From Spirodela intermedia (lineage: Eukaryota > Streptophyta > Magnoliopsida > Alismatales > Araceae), in assembly GCA_902729315.2 (NCBI GenBank), contig LR746269.1, positions 1,374,501-1,438,500 on the forward strand: DNA of 64,000 bases, read 5' to 3'. Within the stretch, counting starts at the first letter, position 1. The number at the start of each line of letters is the position of its first letter. A program made the position numbers and the translations under genes. Below, piece by piece: positions 1 through 12,412 of the stretch. Below the pieces are notes generated by a model. That model had not been told where the DNA came from, searched no databases, and was given only the letters and a program-made list of their open reading frames with translations.

Positions 1-158
1 CATGTTTATCGTTTTCAAATTTTAAGCAATTTTTTATCTTTTAATTTTCAGATTTTTTATCTTCGCCTGTTATGTAACTCAATATCGTAACGTGTACTTT
101 ATACCCTTCATTTTTTAATCATTGCTCTCACATCTAATACTCGTACTTCTTTCTCTAG

Positions 159-2791
159 GTGGTGCTTTGAAGCCAACAGATGTCGATGGTCTTTGGGTTC
201 ATGTCACATGTGCTTGGTTTCAACCAGAAGTGTCCTTTCCAAGCGATGAGCTGATGGAACCTGCTATGGGCATACTGAACATCCCGTCTCAATCCTTTGT
301 CAAGGTTTAAAGATTTCACCAGATACTAATCTTTCATTGGCTGATGCTATTTGTTCTGGTCAAAGGTTCTAACTCTACTGCTCTGTTTCTTGTGCATTCA
401 GACCTGTGTAGTTTGCAAGCAAGTGCACGGATCCTGTACACAGTGTTATCGGTGTTCAACTTATTATCATGCAATGTGTGCGTCAAGGGCCGGATACCGC
501 ATGGAGGTAGGTTCTGGGATCGTTGTCTTTTTTTCGAAGATTATTACAGGAGGTACCTTAATGCGATGTGCCTTGATCACTTCTTTCCTACACTTCACAG
601 TAACCACAAAGGCAGAAGTAACCATGGGTTAATACCTGGTTCATCACATACCGTTTAAGCCATTAGATTTCTTAAAAGATATAGAACAAATCATCCTCTC
701 AATTGATTTCTTGTTTCGCTGTGCTTTAGGGTGAACTAATTTCTGCCCCTTGTCGTTGTTGATGGATTGCAGTTGCACTGCTCGGAGAAGAACGGGAGAC
801 AAACAACAAAAATGGTTTCATATTGTGCTCATCACAGGTGAGATCGACAGTGCATTTGTTCGTTCGCCATGTGTTGTGATTCATGCATGTCTACATCGAA
901 TCCCCAGTTGCTCGATCTATCTGGCAATCAGTGGGCCTATAAATTAAGGGGCAATGGCTATATTTTTTATTTTTTGCAAGGGCTGTGGGCCGAAATAAAG
1001 TCATATTTCGGTTGACATTTTGTGCGCCTGTTCCTCTTATCTTTACATGTTCCAAGTTGACTTCTTGGTTTGTTTCTATGTAGGGCTCCTAACCCAGATA
1101 CTGTTCTAGTCATACAAAGTCCTCTTGGGGTTTTCTCTACGAAAAGTATGCTCCAAAATAAGGAAAAACGAACGTGCTCACGATCGATCAGGAAGGACAC
1201 CGAACACCAGTTGGCGGTTCCGGCACACAATTCTGATGCGTCTTCTTCTTCTGCAAGGTGCCGAGTGTACGGCAAGATGGACATCAAGGTATGCTGTGTT
1301 TTGATTACATCTTCTCGTCGTGTTGGAAGGAAAGATCATGATATTTTGCATACACCCAAAAGAATGAAATGATTTCATGAATATCTCTGATTATCATATT
1401 TTGTCCTTTAGATTTTTAGGATGTGAACAAGGAGCAAAAATCCATGTTTTTTCCCTTACGAATAATTAATATTTCTTTAATTAGTTGTCTGCATTTGTTT
1501 CTCTATTGCTCGAAAACTTTCAGCCAAGGGGAACAGAAGCATTAGCTCACCTCCTGATGGGGCCTCGCCATCACAGCCTTGATGCAATCGAGCATTTGAA
1601 TCCGGCCAAGGTATTCTTCGGGATCATTCATCCCCCCAGAGAAGATGGATTTCGGAACGAAATTGTGCTCCCGATGTGGGTATATCTCTCAGATTATTAA
1701 CTGGCCTTCTGGTCGTACATTCTCTCCAACAGGACGAGATGGCTTCCAGACCTTTCTCCTCCTTCAGAGATCGTCTCTACTACTTACAGGCCACAGAGAA
1801 GAACAGAGTATGCTTCGGTAAATCAGGCATCCACGGATGGGGTCTCTTCGCTCGGAGGAACATCCAAGAAGGAGAAATGGTACTCTTCTGGCCCTTTCCC
1901 TTCCATCTTTCTGTTCTCCTGTGAGATCTGGTCTGACCCACCTACCACTGGTCTTCAGGTCATCGAATACCGCGGTGAGCAGGTCCGACGTAGTGTCGCC
2001 GATCTGAGAGAGGCACGCTACCGCCATGAGGGCAAGGACTGCTATGTGAGTCGTTTTCTCTTGCCATTTTTAGTTATCGGCTGTTGTTCTTTGATCCGAC
2101 GGCCTGAAGGATGTTTTTAGCATTGATTCTATTTATGGCATCAAGATCTTTACTTTCTCTGAGTTGACTTTTGTTCCTGGGTTCATCGGCTTTTTTGTGG
2201 AAATGAGCAGCTGTTTAAAATCAGCGAAGAGGTCGTCGTGGATGCCACGGACAAAGGCAACATTGCCCGTCTGATTAACCATTCTGTAGGTTTCCATTTT
2301 AATCTTATAACCTGCTTTTCGGGCTGATTTATTTCGTCAATCTCTCTTTTAACAAGAATCACCCCTCTCTCTCTCTCTCGCTATGTATATACATTTGCAG
2401 TGCATGCCCAACTGCTACTCGAGGATCATGAACGTGAGTGACGAAGAACAGCGAATAGTGCTCATCGCCAAGACAAAGGTTTCTGCAGGCGAAGAGCTGA
2501 CGTACCATCCTCACCTTTTTATTTTCTGTCTTCTTACTCTACGCATGCTCTTGATATTATCCATCTCTTAAACATCGTGGTGTATACCGAGAAAGTCTGA
2601 GACATGCCCCCATCTCATGAAATATGATGAGAGAGAGAGAGAGAGAGGGGCTACCGAGGCGTCATGCTGATATATGTGGCCGGGTTCTCAATGTTTGCAG
2701 GTACGACTACCTGTTCGACCCCGATGAAGGCGAGGAGTGCAAGGTTCCCTGCCTCTGCGGAGCCCCGAACTGCCGCAAGTTCATGAACTAA
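159..2791 (+). CDS. ATX3/4/5: ATX3/4/5-type histone H3 lysine-4 methyltransferase, C-terminal part (5' end outside window)
   Basis: Trithorax-like SET-domain enzyme, expected to methylate H3K4 in the nucleus from S-adenosylmethionine. Exons, each with AG/GT borders and consistent phase: 159-304, 402-506, 773-837, 1084-1288, 1524-1610, 1733-1879, 1959-2045, 2211-2285, 2401-2501, 2701-2791 (stop TAA 2789-2791). The first exons encode an extended PHD module ([20 protein letters not shown], then a Cys/His-rich stretch with CVVCK and [11 protein letters not shown]). The 1733-2501 exons encode the SET domain: [18 protein letters not shown], the SAM-binding RLINHSCMPNC, and GEELTYDY split over the last intron. 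The final exon encodes the post-SET zinc cluster ([14 protein letters not shown]) and ends there, as in this family. The N-terminal PWWP/FYR-type part would lie upstream of the window. The exact paralogue cannot be decided from this fragment. Confidence 0.93.
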
Positions 2792-2959
2792 CCGAAGAAG
2801 ACGAAGGATCATTCTTTGGCTCCGGAGATTCCATCAGAGAAAATGAAATTTGTATTTTTTTCTTCTTTTTTTTTTTTTGGCTGCCCAATTTGTTCGTTCA
2901 TCGCTGATTCTTTCCGAGTTCAATAATGAAGCTCAGGTTATCAACACGGCGGCCTTTTT

Positions 2960-3636
2960 GTATGTAATCCCTCTCTCTCTCTCTCGCTAGGCTCTTGGTA
3001 CGTCTCAGATGGGCTGGGTTCAGAACGCGGCCCAGTTTAAGGAGGGCCGACCCACGTAGAAATTGGGCTCGTGGATAAGAAATGTTTTGTGATGGGGAAA
3101 ATAGATAATTCTTGGATTTATTTCCAAGTGGGGTGGCACGTGCGGCGGGGCCCGTGAGCACGTGCCATCGTCGATCATCACGGGGTAGTGGAACGAGGGG
3201 AGGTTAGGAGTGGAGGCGCCGACAAGGGCCCGGTATTTGTTGAGAGACGGCTCACCAGGCCAGAGGAACTACCGCGGAGACGATCGGCGGGGGAAAGGTC
3301 AAGAAGGTTCACCCGCCCGCCCGCCCGCCCGCCCCCTTCTTCGGGTCTCCTCTACCTCCCGCAGTTACCCCGGAGAACACAGTAGCAGCAGGAGCTCGAG
3401 TGTCTGTCCTCGCCGCCGCTACCGCTTGGCCGGCGACGTCTCGTCTTCCCGGGCGGTGAGTTGATGCCGCTGGATTTCTACTGATTTTCTGTCTCCGGGA
3501 GGATAATAGTTCGTCCTGCTGGTTTTGTCGGTGATTGGAGGCGGGTGGGGGGGGGGGGGGATTCTTGGTGTTGGGTGTTGGGTGTTGTGTTCTGTCGTCG
3601 ATCTGAAATTGGGGGCTAGGGCTTGCCGGGGGAGAC
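2960..3636 (+). promoter_or_regulatory. Intergenic promoter/5' leader of the HIZ2-like gene
   Basis: Stretch between the ATX stop and the next start codon. It holds a short CT run (about 2971-2986), several GGGC/GCCC words of the site II type (for example GGCCCA near 3030), a CCCG tetranucleotide run (about 3312-3335) and a G11 tract near 3549. No open frame here resembles a protein. The precise transcription start is not visible. Confidence 0.35.
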
Positions 3637-6600
3637 ATGCCGCGGAGTTCTCGCCACGAGTCCTCGCACAGGGGGCACGGGCGCAGTTCGAGGGATGCCA
3701 GGGAGCGGTCGGATTCTGAGGAGGAGGAGACGTCGAGGGAGCGGAAGTCGAGGGAGACTTCTGTGGCTGCTGAGTCGGAGAAGCGGAAGAGCTCCTCTTC
3801 GTCTCTGCGTTCCCAGGGGAAAGGGGTTTCGGGAACTGAGAATGGCGACTATGGTGGCGGTCACGGAGGGAAGAAGAAAGACAGGCACGCAGACTCGGCC
3901 TCCCCTGCCGACCGAGGCGATGATGGTGACGAGCAGGACAGCTTGGATGAGACGGAGTTGAAAGTGGAAGATCTCGGACACGTGGACTTGGATGAGATGG
4001 CCAAAACGAAGGTCTCGACTGCTGATTCAAAAGTTAGGTCTAGCAGACGGCACGAAAGTTCCAGCGATAGGAAGAATGATTCTGGCAAGCGGAAGTCGGA
4101 CAAAGACTACAACCGAAGAGAGAGCAGTACTCATCATAAGGACGGGAAGGACAGGGACAGGGAGCGCGGCTCCGAGAGGGACAGCGAGCACGGATCGGAG
4201 AGGGTACGAGAGCGTGACTCAGAGAGGTATAATGAAAGCGGTCTGGAGAGGGGCAGAGAGAGTCGGTCTGAGAAGGAGAGAGAACGGGGTTCAGAGAGAG
4301 AGAAGAAAAATCAGGATGCCAAGCGCGACAGATCAGAGGATACATCCACTAGAAAGCGAGGTGGTACGGCAAGTAGCTTGGATGAAGAATATGCAATGAA
4401 GAGGGATGTGGAAAGTGACGGTAAGCTAAATTTAAATTTGAATGGGTATCTGAAATTTCTATCGTACTTAATATGTCATTGTAGACTCAGTTTTTTGAAC
4501 AATTTGCATATTGTTTAGTGGGCATATGATGTTCACTACATTGAATTTGTAATTTTAGAAACTACCGTGCAGATTAAATTATTCTCGAGCAGAGAGTGCT
4601 ACAAAATAGAGAGAATGAAAAGATCAGTGGGTTAACAATGCCAATGACTATGACGATCTTGAAAAGAGAAAATTAGAAAGATCTAGATAATGTCATTTGG
4701 GTTTGATTTTTCCTGCTCTAGAGCTTTATCTCGATAAGAAATTAAATTATGGTGTGAAGAAACCTTATAAGGTTTTGATACATATAAAACTACTGAAATG
4801 ACATAATCAATAAATAATGAAGAAAAGGCAAACTTGTGGGAATGATATTATCAGTCTTTATGCTCAGGAGCAAGATATCCTTTCAATGGTATTAAATTTG
4901 GCGTTAAGAATATTCCAGCTTTTATTCTCTTCAACAATTTGAGGGAGGAGCGTTTACATGTTAAAATAATTTGGAAAAGAAGTAGCACGGTTTTCATTGT
5001 GCGGGGTTTAGTTTGGGCTTGGCCTGGGCCGTAAGAATCAAGTGCAGTAGGAACCACTTCATGAGTCCAACCTGATCCACCCAATAAACCCCACATGTTT
5101 CATGCATTTTGATCAGGATGGAGAATGAAAGAAGAGAAGTAGATGCAGAGGAAGATAAAAATGGGAAATAGATGAACAGGATAACAGGGGATTGAGGGGA
5201 TGACATCCCGGTGATGAGGAGGCACGACCGAAGGGATGGATTTTTCAAGAAATGCGTGGTGATGATGCTTTCAGTAGATTAGGCAGCATAAAAACCTTGT
5301 GAAACGAGTTGGATTAGAATTTAGGTACGATGGATTTATTATGGATTTTCACCTTCCATGGTATGTAGGTTATTAATGATGTGGACAAGTGTCTAGCGAT
5401 TGTCCAGCTCCATATCGTCTCTGTATTTTTTAAGACGTAACACTAAATGGTGAACTTCAGAACCTGAAATTTCGTTTTTGAAGCTTCCACGCTATTTTGT
5501 TCTTCCGGCCCCAACAATATCAGGCCATAGAGTGAGATCAGTGACGCATGATCATTCAATTGAAGCATGCACTTTTGTCTAAATTTTTCTTTGGGGAAAT
5601 AACCATGTCTGTACGAGCTAGAGTTAGACATTTGTTATAGGGATTTTGGGGAGACAATTAGATTGTCTCACATGCGAGACCCTTACTTTGAAAGTTGATC
5701 ATACCGTGTTCTGTAGAATTATCCTAGCTAGATCCTCACATTCTGCAGTAGGGACTTCTCTCCATTCAATTTTGATGGTTCGCCGTGTTGAATCTCTTAC
5801 TATATACAGAGAATTCAGAATCGGATTTGCTGGCTGGATAAACCACTGCCGAAAGGATCCTGATATGAAGGATGCCATGTTCCTAAAATTGACCTGTATT
5901 GACCAACTCTGCCCCCAACTTTTTATTATAGTGGATTTTGAATTTCTCTATTACAATCCAATTTGCTGCTGCTCCAGCTGTTTTGTGTAACTCTAGTTTA
6001 TGGATTGTCTAATCAGATTTGATTTTTTTTATCCAAGAGTGGACAAGACCCATTTATTTAGTCATATTGTGGTTCCATTGAAAGTTGGCTGATTCCACCT
6101 CTTAACACTGTTTCATTAGTCTTTGACAGTAGGGGAGACGTATGTAGAGGGCATATGACCGTTAGTAAATATCATGGATTGGTTATGGATGACGTACTAT
6201 AAATAAAAAGGTTGGAGCCCTCTGTTGAAGATGAAGCTCTCTGTTGAAGCCCTCCGTCGGTTGGAGTTGCACGTTTAAATACTTTTTGTGTGGTATCTTA
6301 CTTTAAAATTCCTATTTAGTACCCCCTTTAAAATTTGTCGATTTGAGAGCTCTCCATTCCTGAACGGAAGGCCTAATTCACCAGATAGGTTCAGGCAATT
6401 CTGAATACGTCTCAGTTTAGCTATCTTTTATACCTCATTCTCAGAATATGGGGGTAGGGCAATAGCGAAAGAAGAGAAGATAACTGTGATTCTTGACACT
6501 GAACTCATTTCTGTTTCGTTCGGTTTGTTTCAGAAAATAGGGAGATATGGATTTAGTGCAATAGTGTACGTTAGAAAATATGAGAACTTTGACTGATGTC

Positions 6601-9600
6601 TCTAAACTAAATTTGTATTTCGTCTGGATTTGCATCAGAGACGATACGGTTCACAAAAATTTGTGCACTATTGAAGTTGATCTCTTGATTAGTGGCACTC
6701 TGGTACCTAACATATGTCGTAAATATTGGGTCTAACATTACACAATGCTTATCTCGTCTAGAATGGATCATACTACCAAATGTCAGAAAGATAAAGGTTC
6801 ATGAAAATTGAGTTTAACTTTATGCATTCTCTAGTCACCTCTCAGTTAAAAAGCTGACTGGCGTTTGTTGAGACACTTTTGCAGGTTGCTCTATCTTAAC
6901 TCATCGAATATGTTTTTATTATTAAATAGGGTTCTTCTGAACTTATTTTGGAAAAGAAGCTGATTAGAGGTGGTTTTGTTACTAGATACGAATGGCTGGC
7001 GTTTTATCTATATTTTTTATTTTTACAAATTCTGAACAGTGAAGAAAGAGAACAGAATATCAATGAGATCTCTTCATTTGTCTCTTCAGTTTTGTTTGTC
7101 TTTGCGGAACGTTGATACATTTAAGCTTTTGTCTAATTGTATCTGTGGACTGCAAACTCTGGTTCGAATATAGTTTTCATGTATGCTAGGAGATGGAACT
7201 GCCAGCTTCTCTTGATTCTTTTGAGATGAAGTACGGAATTTACAGAATGCACCTTCTTGAGATCAAAATTTGTTTCATTTTTGAATTTTTTGCTGATAGT
7301 AAAGCTGTCTTTTTAAGATGTGGCTTGTACTGTTTCTCTCAAGGCTGAACACGACGATGGCTCATTATTTGAAGACGTTATTACGGTTTTATCTGTTGTC
7401 TTAGAGCTGTCCATGGAAAAAAATGTCCACATGAGTCGAAAGATTTTGATTTGTTTTTATTTTCTATCCTTGTCAAAATATTTGATGATTGGAACTACTG
7501 TTGATATTAATTTTGTTGGATGTAACTGCAGTTGTTTCCCATTATGTATTTCAAAACATTTGTGTACAGAAAGCTGATGTAGGATTCAATGTTCACTTGG
7601 TTAATTACTCAGTCAGTTTTATTTTTTAAGCCAAGCCCTAACTTTCCCTAGATTTCAAATGGTTTTCATCATACTGATTTCAGCCGGATGTTTTAAGCCT
7701 ATTTGCATTATGAACTTTTATGAACTTTTGTGACACGATTCGTTGCTAATTCATTTGAGTGTTATATTTAGCTTTAAATATAATTTGATTACTCAAGAAT
7801 TTCTGCTTCCATATGTACTTGTACTATCTGTTTCCAAGTTTTGTATCTTGGTTCACGCCGCATACTTGATACAATCGCATGATTATTCATTCAGTAGCAA
7901 GCATATTATGCCATTTTCTGGAGTTTGGTTAATTTCATCACAATATCCAGTTTATCTGTTTCCTTAATTTGCATTACGCAGTCTTTGTCCCAAGCAGCAC
8001 TTTTTTGACAAATTTTGCGTTATTATTTAGAAGAAGTAATAAATTTTTGGACTTTCGAGCTTTAACTTATTGATTTCAATTATTTTGTGCTACTGTTTTT
8101 CCCTCAGACTGGCAAATGGAAGATGAACTCCATAGCGCCGAATTAGAGAAGGAGATGGAGAAACAGGATCCGAAGAGAAGGGATGACCTTCGAGACTGCC
8201 AAGATGGTGACAATAGCGATGCAGTTCTCATGAAAAGTGATAAATCTCAGGGAGAAGCAAGAGATGGTGACGATAAACGACTGCATTCCAGGGAAAATCG
8301 CATGAAAAATGGGAGTCAAAAGGATGATAAGCACAGGGATGGAAGTCATAGAGACAAGCACAAGGATGACGGAAGCCATAGAGATAAATACAAAGATGAT
8401 GGAAGTTACAAAGACAAGTACAGAGATGATGGAAGCTATAGAGAAAAGCACAGAGATGATAAGGTGAAGGATGATTACTCAAGAGACCATAATAGTAGCA
8501 GGTCCCATGGTAAGCATTACAGGGATGACAAGAAGTCTGAGAGTGCCTACAAGAAGAGCAAGCACCATGACAGCGACTATGATGGCAGCCCTTATGCTGA
8601 AGACCGTGACAGCAAATACAGGGACAGTAGAGGAAGGAAGCGGCCTTCTGATGAAGGCGACGACCATGTTGATGCTAAGTCGAGGAATGCAAAGGAACCT
8701 CGTGTGAACTTGGAGAGAAGTGCATCAAATAGCTTTAATGTAGATCGCAGTAGTGACAGAGATAGGCAAGAAGATGTACAGGACAGGACTGATTCCCAAT
8801 ATAACCAACCAAAAGGCTCCCCCAGTTCAAGTGCTCAACATACCAGGTATCAGAATCGGTATTTTTTTTTTTCTCTGTCATTTTTTCTGAAGCTAGTTCT
8901 ACTTCGTGATCAGCTATTGGGTGTGCCCATTCTATGCATTCGATTGAAAAGCCCGCATTAAAAACTTCGTTACTTTACAGCTATCAGACAAATTTTCGTT
9001 TCCCATACTTTCTAGGGAAATTCTTCATCCAAACGGATTCAATTTTATGTTGAATCATGGTTTTTGCAAAGCTATTTTTGTGAAAAAAAAACTTTTCTGG
9101 CAACTGCGAAGAGAAACAATAATTCATTAGAAGCCCATGCCTTTTATAGTGAATTTCCGCAAGTTCGAGTTTGCATCTAGTGTATTCTTCTGCTTCTAAA
9201 TGTTCGTCGTACCGTTCACTTGGAACAGATGACACAATTCATGTACATTACACTTTTTAGAAAGGTGAACATCCTGAATTATCAAGGAATTCTGTCCTCA
9301 TCCGTTCTTTGTTCTCCCTTATTCAGGCATAGTTCCAAGCAGGTGGAAGCCACGGGAGGGAGTTCCTTGTCTGAAGAGAGACCTCGCGTTATCACAACTT
9401 CAACAGGGGATACGATCACCTCCCCGGCATTGCTTGGCAAAGCCTCTGAGCCACGGTCTCTGGAGAGGAGCAGTGCGAGGGAGGAGAAGCGTGTGAATGA
9501 GTCGTCAGTCAGGAGCGTCTCTTCTTCAAAACACGAAAGAAGCCCTAGGTCTGATCACCTCGGCTCGCCTACTCAGCTGACCGAAAAAACCCCCTCCACG

Positions 9601-11763
9601 GCAAGTGACCGGCGGCGGTCAGGTAGGAGCAGCATGAGGCATAATAGCCTCGACGCTGAGGACTCTGGGCAGAGGAGCAGCATCTCAAAGGAAGACACGG
9701 AGAAACCCATCGCAGATGACCGTTCTCAGGCAGACCCAAACAACAGCTATTCGGGGGCCATCGGTTTATCTCCATTCTCCAGAGCTGATAGCTTCTCCGG
9801 CGGCTTCCCAGGCCATCTTTCCCCAACCATGAGGTTTGGAATGGACAACCCGGGCATGGCCTCCTTTGACGAAGATGGATCATTCAAGGCTGGCACTCGC
9901 TACAAGCGGAATATGGATCTCAGCATGAACCGAGCCCAGGGAAATATCTGGAAAGGCGTCCACAGCTGGCCTTCCCCGGCCGTGAACGGGTTCATCCCCT
10001 TCCAGCATATGCCGCCTCCCGGCGGGTTTCTCCAGCAGTTTCCTCCTTCTCTGTTTGGCGTCAGGCCACACATGGACATGAGCCATCCGGGAGTTCCTTA
10101 CCATCTGCACGAGGCTTCGGAGAGGTTTGGCGGCCATGGCCGGCCCTATCTGTGGCCTAACCCGGCCGACGGCTCTATCTCCCCGCACATGCAGGTGTGG
10201 GATGAGAGCGGAGGCCTCTCTATGGATGATCCTCACATGTATGGCCGACCAGAATGGGAGCAGAGCAGGCACTCCATGGCCGCCATGGGATGGGAGATGA
10301 ATGCAGATGCTCGGAAGGGGCAGAATGGAACTGGCGGCACGGACTTCCTGAAAGAAGCCGATTACTCAAGATCTGCTCACCCTTCTCGCACTGAGCCTGC
10401 CAGATCTCCTGCAGAAAGTGCCGGGACCAGGGGATCCCAGGAGGCCGTTCCAGGGAAGGAGGTGGCTGAAGTGCCATCCAAGGGATCGCGGGAGAGGATC
10501 CAAGGGCCTTCCAAGAGCGATGACAGTGCCCGCTTCTGCAGCGTCTATCTTTCCAGACTTGACATCTCGGCTGGCCTTGCGGGGCCTGAGCTGTATAAGC
10601 AATGCATGGAACTGATCGGTGGAGCTGACCCAGTGGAGACTAACTCGAAGGTTTCTAACTGTTATCTCCAGGTACTGTGGAAGATCCACTGATAGACTTA
10701 TTTGGATTTTTCCCCATTTTCTGTGCCAAGCTGGATTCAGCAGAGGTCTAACTGCCCACACTTGTTTCTGCAGAGCATTGGAGGCGACCCCAAGGTAGAA
10801 TCGAAGGAGCCCGTCACCCTGAGTTCTTACTTCCCTGCCTTGCCAGAAACAGTTTTTGAGGTAAAATTTTTTGCTCAGAAGAGATTACGATTGATCTTTC
10901 TATGGTGAAAAGATTTGATCTTTCTAATGAAGACACTTTATAGCTAATCTTTTTTTATTAATCTGATATTCTCTTCCTACTCTCAAACTCAAGCATCTCC
11001 CTCTCTCTCTATACCCACATATCTATCTCTCCATCTCTAACCCATTGGCTTTGGAACAATGCAGAGAGCCATGTCGCTGTACAACAAGCAGAGCGAAGAC
11101 CGGAAGGCGAAGGCGGAGCTGTTATTCTTCAAGGAAGAGGAAAAGAGGGTTCTTCCCCCTTCAGCTGCCGAAGCCGCGGTGGCGGAGCCTGAGAACCCCC
11201 CCACCTCCGAAGACATCATAATACCCACCAAAGAGGACCTAAACGCCACCACCACCATCACCACCGACGCCCAACTCGTCCCCCCCTGCTGCCCCACGGA
11301 AGAACAATCAGCAGCCACCACCACCACCGACGCCCAACTCGCCCCCCCATCCTGCCCCACGGAAGAACAATCAGCAGACGCCACCACCGACGCCCAGCTC
11401 GCCCCCCCCTGCTGCCCCACAGAAGAACAATCAGCAGCAGCCGCCGCCACCGCCGCCACCGCCGCCGACGCCCAACTCGTCCCCCCCTCCTGCCCCACGG
11501 AAGAACAATCAGCAGCCGTCACCACCACCGTCCTGGGCCTCCCTGAGCCGGGCGAGGATATCGCAATGGATGAAGACTCCAGCGCCGAGATCGCCAGCGA
11601 AGAGGACCTCAAGAGCGCCGCCGAGAAGCAACCGCCCAATGCCGTCGTGCCCGGCTGCGTTTCTCTCGAGGGCCCTCCAGCGCCGTGTGAGGACGTTTTA
11701 ATGGAAGAATCCGGTGCCCTGAATGTAAGTCGGATACATCATTCCTCTGAAAGTACACATTGA
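3637..11763 (+). CDS. HIZ2: ZC3H13-like RE/SR-rich nuclear protein, probable m6A-writer accessory factor (HIZ2 type)
   Basis: Large, mostly disordered nuclear protein. Plant relatives are annotated as zinc finger CCCH 13-like, and the Arabidopsis member HIZ2 interacts with the E3-like m6A-writer component HAKAI; that role here is inferred from family membership. Exons: 3637-4420, 8108-8846, 9327-10671 (or ending at 10650, 21 nt shorter), 10774-10860, 11065-11763. Phases match throughout, giving about 1217 aa. It starts MPRSSRHESS, as relatives do. Exon 1 is an RE/RD/SR-rich low-complexity region. Exon 2 contains about four 10-residue HRDK/YKDDGS-type repeats (8335-8460). Exon 3 carries the conserved NxWKGVxxWPSPxxNGFIPFQH block. 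The end is the conserved RAMSLYNKQ segment and the terminal motif SRIHHSSESTH. I see no CCCH finger, which is usual in plant members. A GTAAGT inside the terminal motif (about 11724) is read through in this model. Confidence 0.82.
4421..8107 (+). other. HIZ2: 3.7 kb first intron of the HIZ2-like gene
   Basis: Intron between donor GTAAGC at 4421 and acceptor CCCTCAG ending at 8107; the phase is kept (GAC G|AC TGG). AT-rich, with no open frame resembling a protein. I could not identify a transposon, terminal repeats or an RNA gene in it. Confidence 0.75.
8335..8460 (+). repeat. In-frame 30-nt tandem repeats in HIZ2-like exon 2
   Basis: Four to five diverged copies of a 30-nt unit encode ten-residue modules of the form GS(H/Y)(R/K)DK(H/Y)(K/R)DD. 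The repeats stay in frame and form the charged RD/KD tract of the protein. They are coding, not an insertion. Confidence 0.8.
11266..11520 (+). repeat. In-frame minisatellite in the last HIZ2-like exon (four units)
   Basis: Units start at 11266, 11329, 11389 and 11467, so the periods are 63, 60 and 78 nt, all multiples of three. Each unit encodes DAQL(V/A)PP(C/S)CPTEEQSA followed by a variable Ala/Thr spacer. The copies are nearly identical in their core, which suggests recent expansion. The conserved C-terminal motif downstream stays in frame. Confidence 0.9.
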
Positions 11764-12412
11764 AGCGGCCCCTCCCTTCCTTGAAATCCCATTCTTATTA
11801 GGCCTCCTATCCTCCATTCATTATCCGACTCTTGAAAATTTCATCTCCCTCTGTTGTCGCCCTCCTCGTGCTTCAGCTCCTCAGAAGGCGGTAGTAGCCA
11901 CCGAGGTTAGAGGGTGGGCTCCTCATCATCCATGTAAGAGCTTCTTCCGTGGGGCTTCTAAGTCTCCCTTTCCATCCTCAATGTTGAGTTCTGCCGAAGG
12001 TCCACAAGTGCAGCTCGGAAGTAAAAAGCTATTGCAGTCTGTTAACCGCATGGTCTGACTTTGGGTTGCTTCGACCTCTTCCTCAGGGATCCAAAAATGT
12101 CAACGTTGGGGGGGAATCCTCGTGCAAAGCTCACTCGTTGACCGACCCCCCGGCCATCTAGCAGCTGATTCCTGAGTCCTGGAAGCAATCCAACCATTCT
12201 CGTCCTAGAACAGGCCCTCAATTTATTAAACAAAACTCATTTAAGTACAGAGGGGGGGGGGAGGGGAGAGAGAGAGAGAGAGAGATTCAGGAACTTAAGT
12301 ATGAAGGATTAACACAAAGCAGTCCGGTGCTTTTTAGAAAATTCGCAGGGGTGAAGTTGAGGAAAGGGAAAGAGCACCCCGCGAATCCCATCATGCCGCT
12401 GCTGTTCCAGGG
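11764..12412. other. Convergent intergenic spacer, HIZ2-like / KGD4
   Basis: About 650 bp between two tail-to-tail genes. It presumably contains both 3'UTRs and polyadenylation sites. A G-rich plus GA microsatellite lies at about 12251-12286. No gene-like frame was seen. Confidence 0.6.

Noticed and set aside
3419-4030. 203-codon minus-strand frame over the start of the HIZ2-like gene
   Set aside because: Antisense of an Arg/Glu/Ser-rich exon, giving Pro/Ser/Leu text. The sense exon has the conserved start MPRSSRHE and proper splice phase.
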